Part shown: in pieces, positions 7,877-14,303 of the stretch
How the letters are laid out: every line of letters starts with the position of its first letter
How positions within the stretch are numbered: the first letter of the stretch is position 1
Assembly (NCBI GenBank): GCA_903925515.1
Contig: CAIYFP010000309.1
Span: forward strand, 1 to 24,831
Length of the DNA stretch: 24,831 nt
Direction: 5' to 3'
DNA from: an uncultured Verrucomicrobiota bacterium
GTDB taxonomy: Bacteria > Verrucomicrobiota > Verrucomicrobiia > Limisphaerales > UBA9464
Translations under genes and position numbers: made by a program
The notes under the pieces: model-generated
Database searches by the model: none
Told to the model about the DNA's origin: nothing
Seen by the model: only the letters and a program-made list of their open reading frames with translations

Positions 7877-8668
7877 TCACCGCAAACCCGCCGACGCGAG
7901 CAGGAACTTGGCCGATGCCGCGATGGCGAATGCAAGGACGAGGTGGTCGAACCCACGCTGGGGAATCCGCGCCGTCAACCAGCGCCCAAGGAAAAGCCCG
8001 GCCACGACGGCCGGAGCGAGGACCGCGTTGAGCGCGAGCGACCCTCCATCCACGAGCCCAAGCCCGGCGCTGAACGGCAGCTTCAGCGCGTTGATCGCAA
8101 GAAAGAACCATGCCGCCGTCCCCACGAACGCATCCTTCGGCAACGACACCGCCAAAAGGTACAGGGCCATCACGGGCCCCGCCGCGTTCGCCACCATCGT
8201 TGTCACGCCCGCCACAAAGCCCACCGACACCGCGAAGACCCGCCCATGCGGCACCCGGGACCACCACTCCGGGCGCATGTTCCGGGCCACCTGCATCAGC
8301 GCAAGGGCCAGCACGATCCCGCCCAGAACCGGGTTCCAGTCCAGCCGCGGCCATGCGCGCATGCATCCCCAGCCCGACGCCACCCCCACCACGGCCGGTG
8401 GCAACGTCCGCAAGACATGCTCCCACCTCGCCTCCCTCCGGAACATGAGCACCGCCCCGAGGTCCCCCACCAACAGCATTGGCAACACCACGCCCGTCGA
8501 GCGCAGTCCCGGGAACAAGTGCGCGAACAACACCACGTGCAGCAGGCTCACCCCCGGCAACCCGCTCTTCGCCACCCCGATCCCAAGCGCCGCCACCCCG
8601 GCCACAAGCCAAGCCGCCGCACCCAGCCCCGGCCCCATGCCCGGACCCGGCGCCATCAAGCCGTCCAT
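7877..8668 (-). CDS. TauE/SafE family membrane permease (putative anion/sulfite exporter type)
   Basis: The 263-residue product is almost entirely hydrophobic, with about eight membrane-spanning stretches in two halves. The N-terminal one has GIGVAKSGLPGVSLL and the second half has GFVAGVTTMVANAAGPVMAL, the internal-repeat motif of TauE/SafE (DUF81) proteins. Members move sulfite, sulfoacetate, taurine-derived anions or other small organic acids across the inner membrane; the substrate here is unknown. The ATG at 8668 overlaps the upstream stop as TGATG, which points to coupled translation. A GTG at 8677 in the same frame is the alternative and would add three residues. No Shine-Dalgarno is visible, fitting coupling. 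Confidence 0.88.
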   Translation of the reverse strand: MDGLMAPGPGMGPGLGAAAWLVAGVAALGIGVAKSGLPGVSLLHVVLFAHLFPGLRSTGVVLPMLLVGDLGAVLMFRREARWEHVLRTLPPAVVGVASGWGCMRAWPRLDWNPVLGGIVLALALMQVARNMRPEWWSRVPHGRVFAVSVGFVAGVTTMVANAAGPVMALYLLAVSLPKDAFVGTAAWFFLAINALKLPFSAGLGLVDGGSLALNAVLAPAVVAGLFLGRWLTARIPQRGFDHLVLAFAIAASAKFLLASAGLR

Positions 8669-9183
8669 CACGGGCACAGCTTGATCGTGGGAAAGTTGCG
8701 CAGCCGCGTCGGCAACGAGGGCAAGTCACCTACCCCTCCCAGCACCACCACCATGTTGGTCTCCGCCCGAACCGTCGCCCGGTCAAAGTCCACGCCGTCC
8801 GTCGCCAGCCATGCCCGAACCCGAAGCTTCGCCTCCTGCCCCGGCGCCACAAAGGGAACCCGCACCGTCCCCGCGTGGAACAACCCCGCAAGGTTGCCCT
8901 CCTTCAGCCGCACGGGCTCCAGCTTCGTCCACTTGCCATCCGCGCCGCTCACCTCCAGCGCACCGTCCCAGTTGCCCGTCGCGGGGTTGTGCGCCGCCAA
9001 GTCCACCCTGTAACCGGGACCGGACACGGGCTTGGCGTCGCATCCCACCACCGGCCTTCCCTTGGGCGGCACGGCGTTGCCGAAGACGAAGACGCCTTGG
9101 GCCATCGCGGGAAGGCCGAAGCCCGTCCATGCCACCCATGCCAGCCCCATCCGAATCGCCCTCGCCTTCATGAAGGCCGTCAT
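8668..9183 (-). CDS. Small secreted protein, not identified
   Basis: The 171-residue product begins with a signal peptide (basic start, hydrophobic core, likely cut after PAMA). The mature part is beta-rich: a GNAVPPKGRPVVGCDA stretch, then GYRVDLAAHNPATGNWDG, then VPFVAPGQEAKLRVRAW, and a Gly-rich segment before LRNFPTIKL. This order (VAPG, then VRAW, then a GG and a short terminal LxxFxxxL) recalls secreted beta-sandwich proteins common in Verrucomicrobiota, but I cannot name a family. The start is uncertain. ATG at 9183 has GGGGGA 9 nt upstream, and ATG at 9171 (AGGA 11 nt upstream) would give an equally good signal peptide. The stop overlaps the TauE-like start, so the two are co-expressed. 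Confidence 0.7.
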   Translation of the reverse strand: MTAFMKARAIRMGLAWVAWTGFGLPAMAQGVFVFGNAVPPKGRPVVGCDAKPVSGPGYRVDLAAHNPATGNWDGALEVSGADGKWTKLEPVRLKEGNLAGLFHAGTVRVPFVAPGQEAKLRVRAWLATDGVDFDRATVRAETNMVVVLGGVGDLPSLPTRLRNFPTIKLCP

Positions 9184-9465
9184 CCTGCCCATTCCCCCAT
9201 GAAAGGCGAGCCCGGCCTTCGCGCCGGCCATGGCATCATGGCATCAAGGGATCCTGGCCATGCGGCGCGGCCCACAAATCCGCACCTGCCGGACCAACCA
9301 ACCTGCTCGCCCCGGCTCGCGTCGTGTCTCGTCGATCGCGGGTGTTGGGCTTTCCGGGAGCCACCCAAGGACCGGGGCTCTTTTCGCGTCCCACGTCATG
9401 GCCCGCGCCCCGCCCGACACGAAGATCCCCCGCGGCGAAGCACCAGCCCATGGTGAGACACGACA
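9184..9465. other. Intergenic gap, nothing clear
   Basis: The 282 nt between the universal stress protein stop and the small secreted protein show no protein-like frame. There is a short tandem CATGGCAT pair at 9229-9244 and an imperfect hairpin near 9358-9380. Neither is convincing as a terminator or operator on the strand that needs one. Confidence 0.5.
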
Positions 9466-10032
9466 CTAGGCAAAGTCCCGCTCGTCATCCCGTACCACCA
9501 GCACCGGGCACGGCGCATGACGCACGATCTTCTCGGCCACGCTGCCGAGCAGCGCATGCCTGAAGCCCGTGTAGCCGTGGGTCGAGACCACGATCAGGTC
9601 CACCCCGGTAGCCGTCGCCTCCTCCACGACCCCTTTCCACGGCCGTCCCAGGATCACCTTCGTGTCCACCAGCAACCCCGTGCCCACGCCCGCCGCGATC
9701 TCCTCCAGCTGGCGCCGCAGCTCCCGCGTCCGCGCCTCCTCGACGTCCGGCGGAAGCAACGGGACCACCGCGAAGTCCGGCGGGTACGCCATCGGCTCCA
9801 CGACGTGCAACAGCACGAGCCGCGAACCGAATTGCTCGGCGAAGGCCTTCGCGTAATGCACGGCCTTGCGCGAGGGCTCGGAGAAGTCCACCGGCACCAG
9901 GATGCGCCGCAGCGCCATCCGTGCGGGCGTCATCGCCGCCGCCGGCACCGTCGCATGCCCATGGCCGTCCTTGCCCGTAACCACGATCCTGGCCTCCGAC
10001 GGTCGTGTTCCCCCATGTTGGATTGTGCTCAT
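9466..10032 (-). CDS. Universal stress protein, single UspA domain
   Basis: The 188-residue product has one Usp domain from about residue 41 (LRRILVPVDFSEPSRKAVHY) to the C-terminus. The ATP-binding loop shows THG, nine residues, then GSVAEKI. The first Gly of the usual G-x2-G-x9-G-S pattern is Ser here, while the rest is kept, so nucleotide binding is plausible. A 40-residue N-terminal extension of low complexity precedes the domain. The ATG at 10032 is supported by AAGGAA 5 nt upstream. The gene lies 39 nt after the CBM48 gene, so the two probably form one transcript. Its role is stress survival in the cytoplasm; no specific partner is known. Confidence 0.93.
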   Translation of the reverse strand: MSTIQHGGTRPSEARIVVTGKDGHGHATVPAAAMTPARMALRRILVPVDFSEPSRKAVHYAKAFAEQFGSRLVLLHVVEPMAYPPDFAVVPLLPPDVEEARTRELRRQLEEIAAGVGTGLLVDTKVILGRPWKGVVEEATATGVDLIVVSTHGYTGFRHALLGSVAEKIVRHAPCPVLVVRDDERDFA

Positions 10033-10037
10033 GGTCG

Positions 10038-10043
10038 TTCCTT
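10038..10043 (-). promoter_or_regulatory. Ribosome binding site of the universal stress protein gene
   Basis: AAGGAA on the minus strand ends 5 nt before the ATG at 10032 and favours this start over the internal Met34 and Met39. The block GGAACGAC also occurs directly before the CBM48 start at 10404. Confidence 0.65.
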
Positions 10044-10071
10044 TCCCCTGCCTTTTCAGTCCCGCAACCGC

Positions 10072-10404
10072 CTAGCCCACCCGTCGGACGCAATTCATCC
10101 CGCCAAATGGGTTGGTGCATTTCTCATCGCAGCGGGGGTCCTCCATCCAACGGCCATCGGCGATCAGCAGGTACTCGTACCGGCCAGGCGGCAGCAACAG
10201 TTCCTTCTCCCAGCGGCCCGTTCCCGTGTGCACCATGGGCAAGGTGGTCGTCTCCCACCCGTTGAACGTTCCCGCAAGGTACACCTCCCGGGCACCCCCG
10301 ACATGCACGTCGAACAACACCCGCCGCGCCGCCTGCGGATCCTGCTCGTGCACGTCCGCCATCAACGCCCCGGCACCCTTCCCCACCTGTCGTCGTGTTC
10401 TCAT
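10072..10404 (-). CDS. Free-standing CBM48 / AMPK-beta-like glycogen-binding protein
   Basis: The 110-residue product is essentially one CBM48 domain. VYLAGTFNGWETTTLPM (about 41-57), GRWEKELLLPPGRYEYLLIA (63-82), a GRWMEDP turn and the NPFGGMNCV end match the glycogen-binding module of AMPK-beta and isoamylase N-termini. The carbohydrate-contacting Trp residues are W50 and W65. No catalytic domain is attached, so it should be a binding or adaptor protein for alpha-glucan. The frame is open further upstream to 10587, but that overlaps the synthase gene and is not protein-like. The ATG at 10404 has GGAA 4 nt upstream. It is followed by the universal stress protein gene. Confidence 0.88.
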   Translation of the reverse strand: MRTRRQVGKGAGALMADVHEQDPQAARRVLFDVHVGGAREVYLAGTFNGWETTTLPMVHTGTGRWEKELLLPPGRYEYLLIADGRWMEDPRCDEKCTNPFGGMNCVRRVG

Positions 10405-10431
10405 GTCGTTCCGGACAGCATTCCCGCCCGC

Positions 10432-10452
10432 GTTCTCAAACAACCCGAGAAC
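10432..10452. promoter_or_regulatory. Inverted repeat upstream of the CBM48 gene, possible operator
   Basis: GTTCTC (10432-10437) and GAGAAC (10447-10452) form a 6-9-6 dyad that begins 27 nt upstream of the CBM48 ATG. A direct ACAACCC pair (10440-10446 and 10451-10457) overlaps it. It lies in the 130-nt gap after the synthase gene, where a separate promoter for the CBM48-USP pair would be expected. No clear -35/-10 was found. Confidence 0.35.
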
Positions 10453-10534
10453 AACCCTGCCGGCCACCCATTTCTTGCCATCATCCTGACCGCGGAGTCC
10501 CTCGCGGCCACGGGCGGCCTCGTTCCGTGCCGGC

Positions 10535-11560
10535 TCATCCACCCCAACCCCGCGCCCATCCCGCCAGCCCATCCCACCACCTTCCAAACGGTAGCCGGAC
10601 GACGCCCCGCCACAGGATGCCGCGAACCTCGGCGCGGCTCACCTTGATGCGTCGCCGCGCGTCCAGCACGCCACCGCCGCGCAGCGCCTTCACGGTCCGC
10701 ATGCCGATCAGCACGGGCAACGCGCACGCCAACCTCGCCCGTGCATGGCCTCGTGGCAGGCTCGTCGTGTAATGCCAGCCCGCGTCAAGGTGCGCGTCCG
10801 CAACGTCCAGCCACCGGCGGTACACCGGCCCAAGGCGCGCCTCGTTCGCGGGGTCCAGCAAGTCCATGGGCCTCAATCCCGCCGTCGCCAGCTCGTCCTC
10901 CGGCAGGTAGCAACGCCCGTTCGCAAGGTCCCGCGGCAGGTCCCTCAGGACATTGACCAGCTGCAACCCCTTCCCGAACCGCACGCCATCCGCGACCCAA
11001 GCCACGTCGTCGAGCCGTGCGTCCGGGAACAGGTTCGCCCGGCACAGGCGCGTCCAAAACTCCCCCACGCAACCCGCCACCCGGTAGGTGTAGTCGTCCA
11101 GCGCCGCCGCGTCCGGCAGCGCCATCACCCGCTCGCGGCCCGCGCCCTCGAATCGTCGAAGGTCCAGCTCCTGCCCGCCCGTGATCGTTCCAAGCACCCA
11201 TCGCACCTGCACGGCATCGGGTGCCGGCAACGATCGCAACGCCGCCACCGCCTCCTCCACCCGACACAGCAACGCACGCTCCCCGGGCGTCGCCTCCGCG
11301 TTGCCGTCCGCCGACCATGCCCGGAAGTCCACGGGGTCCGCCCTCCGGCCCTCGATGCGTTCCCGAAGGGCCGCCAACGCCTCCAGCCGACGCGTCACGG
11401 GCACCAAGGTGGTGTCGGCCACCGTATCGGTGGCACGCGCGAGCAGGTATCCAACCCCGATGGGGCGGCGCACCCCGGAAGGCAGCAGCCGCAGGGTGAG
11501 GTAGAAGCTGCGCGAGACGTCGCGCAGGAGCGCCTTCAGAAGGTCCGGGGCCTCCGACAC
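10535..11560 (-). CDS. Squalene/phytoene synthase family protein
   Basis: The 341-residue product joins two prenyl diphosphates head to head, giving squalene or phytoene. The two Asp-rich Mg-diphosphate motifs are present: DTVAD at 45-49 and DLPRD at 207-211 in QLVNVLRDLPRDLANGRCYL. The YTYRVAGCVGEFW helix between them is also typical. Whether it makes a carotenoid, hopanoid or sterol precursor cannot be decided; no crtI, hpn or shc gene is in the window. Translation starts at GTG 11560, supported by AAGGAA 7 nt upstream, inside the end of the nifS-like gene (stop 4 nt before the GTG). Co-translation with the cysteine desulfurase is therefore likely. Confidence 0.92.
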   Translation of the reverse strand: MSEAPDLLKALLRDVSRSFYLTLRLLPSGVRRPIGVGYLLARATDTVADTTLVPVTRRLEALAALRERIEGRRADPVDFRAWSADGNAEATPGERALLCRVEEAVAALRSLPAPDAVQVRWVLGTITGGQELDLRRFEGAGRERVMALPDAAALDDYTYRVAGCVGEFWTRLCRANLFPDARLDDVAWVADGVRFGKGLQLVNVLRDLPRDLANGRCYLPEDELATAGLRPMDLLDPANEARLGPVYRRWLDVADAHLDAGWHYTTSLPRGHARARLACALPVLIGMRTVKALRGGGVLDARRRIKVSRAEVRGILWRGVVRLPFGRWWDGLAGWARGWGG

Positions 11561-11564
11561 GGCC

Positions 11565-12803
11565 CTATTCCTTCACCGCCGCCATGTCCTCCTCGTGCTT
11601 CCGGCGCGCCCCGTCGATGTCGTAGCGGTCGTTGTCCGGATGCTCCGGGTTGAGGGGCGAGATGTCGCGCAGCTTCTGGATGATGCGCGGCAGGTGTTGC
11701 AGGAGGTAGTCCACGTCCTCGTCATGGTTGTAGATGCCGAGGCTGAACCGCACGGAGCCGCGGGCGCGCATGGGCACCACGCCCATCGCGCTGAGCACAT
11801 GAGAGGGGTCCAGCGAGCCAGTCGTGCACGCCGATCCGGAGCTGGCGCAGATCCCCACCTGGTCCAGCAACATCAGCACGGCCTCCGCCTCGACGAAGTC
11901 AAACGCGATGTTGCTGGTGTTGGGCAGGCGCGGCTCGCGCGCGCCGTTGCGGACGGTGTTGGGGATGTTGGAGAGCACCCAGTTCTCAAGGCGATCGCGC
12001 AAGGCCCGGACACGGGTGTTCTCGTCCTGCAACGAGGCCATCGCCAGCTCGGCGGCACGCCCGAAGGCCACGATGTTGGCGACGCTCTCGGTGCCCCCGC
12101 GGCGGCCGCGCTCCTGGTGGCCGCCGATCACGTACGGCTCAAAGCGCGTCCTGCGCTTCACGTAGAGCATGCCCACGCCCTTCGGGGCGTGCAGCTTGTG
12201 CGCGCTCAGCGACAGGAAGTCCACGCCCAGCGCCTTGGCGTCGATCGGCAGCTTGCCCGGCACCTGCACGGCGTCCGTGTGGCACAGCACCCCCTTGCTC
12301 CGGCAGATCGCGGCCACCTCCTCGATCGGGAACACCACGCCCGTCTCGTTGTTGGCGTACATCACCGACACCACCGCCGTGTCCGGCCGGATCGATTGCT
12401 CCAGCACGTGCAGGTCCAGCGACCCGTCCGACTCGACGGGCAGGTAGGTGACGTCATGACCCAGCTTCTGCAGGTGCTGGCCGAAGTTGATGTTGGCGGA
12501 GTGTTCGACCTTCGTGGTCACCACGTGACGCTTGCCCGATGTCAGGATGGCCGACTGGATCGCCGTGTTGTTGGCCTCGGTGCCGCAGCTCGTGAACGTG
12601 ACCTCCTTGGGATCCGCGTTCACCAGCGCCGCGACCCGCTGCCGCGCGGCCTCCACGTGCCCGTGCACCCTCGCCCCGAAGGAGTACGCGCTGGAGGGAT
12701 TCCCCCAATGCTCCCTCAGGAACGGTACCATCGCGTCCACCACCTCGGGCGCGACGCGCGTCGTGGCGTTGTTGTCGAAATAATAGACCTTCTGCTGCTC
12801 CAT
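11565..12803 (-). CDS. nifS: Cysteine desulfurase, NifS/IscS type (PLP-dependent)
   Basis: The enzyme takes sulfur from cysteine for Fe-S clusters and thio-compounds. The 412-residue protein shows the N-terminal YFDNNATTR, H101 in KVEHSAN, D177 and Q180 in HTDAVQ, the PLP lysine K203 in SAHKLHAPKG and the catalytic persulfide cysteine C326 in ASSGSACTTGS. The long loop around C326 places it in the class I (NifS/IscS) group, not SufS. A charged tail of about 30 residues after 380 is a little longer than usual. The start at 12803 is chosen because the conserved strand follows at once; the open frame to 12878 adds unlikely sequence. No scaffold protein is adjacent; the TPR-like gene lies 97 nt upstream. 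iscX is 5.5 kb away. The symbol could equally be iscS. Confidence 0.95.
   Translation of the reverse strand: MEQQKVYYFDNNATTRVAPEVVDAMVPFLREHWGNPSSAYSFGARVHGHVEAARQRVAALVNADPKEVTFTSCGTEANNTAIQSAILTSGKRHVVTTKVEHSANINFGQHLQKLGHDVTYLPVESDGSLDLHVLEQSIRPDTAVVSVMYANNETGVVFPIEEVAAICRSKGVLCHTDAVQVPGKLPIDAKALGVDFLSLSAHKLHAPKGVGMLYVKRRTRFEPYVIGGHQERGRRGGTESVANIVAFGRAAELAMASLQDENTRVRALRDRLENWVLSNIPNTVRNGAREPRLPNTSNIAFDFVEAEAVLMLLDQVGICASSGSACTTGSLDPSHVLSAMGVVPMRARGSVRFSLGIYNHDEDVDYLLQHLPRIIQKLRDISPLNPEHPDNDRYDIDGARRKHEEDMAAVKE
11568..11573 (-). promoter_or_regulatory. Ribosome binding site supporting the GTG start of the synthase
   Basis: AAGGAA on the minus strand, formed by the last two codons of the nifS-like gene, ends 7 nt before the GTG at 11560. 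It explains an otherwise weak start and couples the two genes. Confidence 0.6.
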
Positions 12804-12900
12804 AGCTTGTTCGCGGGAAAACCGGACCTTTCCGCTCCGCAAGGGCAGGCTATCCATGTCGGCCCAAGCCGCAAGCAAGGCTTCACGCCCGGCGAAGACG

Positions 12901-14253
12901 TCACCGCGGCCTCGTCCCCTTCAACTCCCCGGCCCCCTTGCCGTTCCTGGGATCGGCAGGGACGGCCTGCTTCCCAAAGCCTGCCGGCGGCTCCGGCAAC
13001 GTCGGGTCCGAACGGATCGCCGCCGGCAACTTCCCGCCGCTCTTCCTCACCCCTCCGACCACCTTCGCCTCGGGCTCCGTGTCCATCCACTGGATGCCCT
13101 CCGGCGAGGCTCGGAACGCCTCGTACTGAGGCTGCGTGCGCACCACCTCCTTGGGGTCCGCCGACAACCGGTCCGACGCCCGGTCCAGCCATCTCGCGAC
13201 CTCGGCGTGCCGCTTGAAATGCAACTCGATGCCGATCGCCGCGTCATATCCCGTGGCAAGGCTGGGCTCCACCGCGACGCTTTGCTCGGCCATGCGACGC
13301 CCCTCGTCGGGCTTGCCTCCCAACGCCAGCTCCGCGCCCGCCAACGCGTGAAGGTGCGGGTCGCCCCCGATGAATGACTCGATGCGCATCAACGCCTCGG
13401 CGGACCGCGCGTGCTTGCCCTCGCGCGCCAGCTTTTCAAACGTGATCAAGTCCAGCCCCGGGTCCGACGGATGAAGGCGCCCCCAGTCCTCCGCCAGACC
13501 CGAAAACTGCGACGGGTCCGCCACCTGCGCCGCGGACAGCCGCATCAGCAGGACCGAACGATCCGCCTGCACCGACCCGGGCAGGCCTTGGCACACGTCC
13601 AGCACCTCCTTCGCCAAGCCCTTCTGCGCAAGGCCCAACGCACGGTCCAGCACCCCCACCGACTTCATCAGCTCGGTCTCCACCGGCCTGACGCCGCTGG
13701 TCCAAACCGCGCCCTTCCTCGCCTCCGCAAGGACGTAGGACCGCCGCACCGACTCCCCGAACCACTCCCCGTTCGACACCACGAACACGTCCGCGACCGC
13801 AAGCCCCAACCGGTCCCGCTCCAGCCGGTACCGGTGGTAGTCCACGCCGCCGCCGGGGAGCAGCATGCGAAACACCACGCCGCCGGACGCATTGGTCCGC
13901 ACGCTCCCAAGGAAGCGGAACCCCGAGAACAGGCGGAGTCTTTGGTCGAAGGCCGCCGCCGCGTTCGTCGCCATGACCTGCACGAACGCCGCCTTCGCTT
14001 GCGGCGTCCCGGGCAGCCCGGACAACGCCCGGCCCGTGATCCGCACCCAGTCCACCCGGCTCGTCACCGCGCCATAGTCGCCCCGCAGCAACCTCCCCTC
14101 CCAGTCCTGCCCCAGCCTCGCAGAATCCTCCGCCGAAACCGCGCCGGGCTGCTGCGCCATCAGTCCACCCATGCCAAGGCAGGCCGCGCAAAGCACCATG
14201 AGGATCCAACCTCGCGTCCTGCCGCCGCGACCCATGCTTGCACTGCGTGTCAT
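12901..14253 (-). CDS. Secreted protein with helical-repeat-like C-terminal half, function unknown
   Basis: The 450-residue product has a signal peptide (residues 1-34, basic start, core WILMVLCAACLGMGGLM, cut near AQQ). Residues 45-190 form an unrecognised domain with predicted beta strands. Residues 195-370 are alpha-helical and resemble tetratricopeptide repeats (for example AGAELALGGKPDEGRRMAEQ and the next HFKRHAEVARWLDRAS), but too irregular to count exactly. The tail from about 395 is Pro/Gly/Lys-rich and probably disordered. ATG 14253 is preferred because GGGAGG lies 4 nt upstream. The same frame is open to 16308 but that would overlap the CotH gene. It follows the CotH gene by 50 nt and probably shares its transcript, hinting at a joint role at the cell surface. 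Confidence 0.75.
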   Translation of the reverse strand: MTRSASMGRGGRTRGWILMVLCAACLGMGGLMAQQPGAVSAEDSARLGQDWEGRLLRGDYGAVTSRVDWVRITGRALSGLPGTPQAKAAFVQVMATNAAAAFDQRLRLFSGFRFLGSVRTNASGGVVFRMLLPGGGVDYHRYRLERDRLGLAVADVFVVSNGEWFGESVRRSYVLAEARKGAVWTSGVRPVETELMKSVGVLDRALGLAQKGLAKEVLDVCQGLPGSVQADRSVLLMRLSAAQVADPSQFSGLAEDWGRLHPSDPGLDLITFEKLAREGKHARSAEALMRIESFIGGDPHLHALAGAELALGGKPDEGRRMAEQSVAVEPSLATGYDAAIGIELHFKRHAEVARWLDRASDRLSADPKEVVRTQPQYEAFRASPEGIQWMDTEPEAKVVGGVRKSGGKLPAAIRSDPTLPEPPAGFGKQAVPADPRNGKGAGELKGTRPR

Positions 14254-14257
14254 CATG

Positions 14258-14263
14258 CCTCCC
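14258..14263 (-). promoter_or_regulatory. Ribosome binding site choosing the start at 14253
   Basis: GGGAGG on the minus strand is followed 4 nt later by ATG 14253. Three in-frame ATGs lie close together (14265, 14256, 14253); only the last has usable spacing. Confidence 0.6.
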
Positions 14264-14303
14264 ATCGTCCCGTTCAAATGCCCTTCCATTCCCTGCCGCG
14301 TTT

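Noticed and set aside
9358..9384. Hairpin followed by TTTT on the plus strand
   Set aside because: The stem is only five base pairs with a mismatch above it, and no plus-strand gene lies upstream that it could terminate.
12804..12900. Possible promoter in front of the cysteine desulfurase gene
   Set aside because: The best -35/-10 combinations match the consensus at too few positions to separate them from chance.
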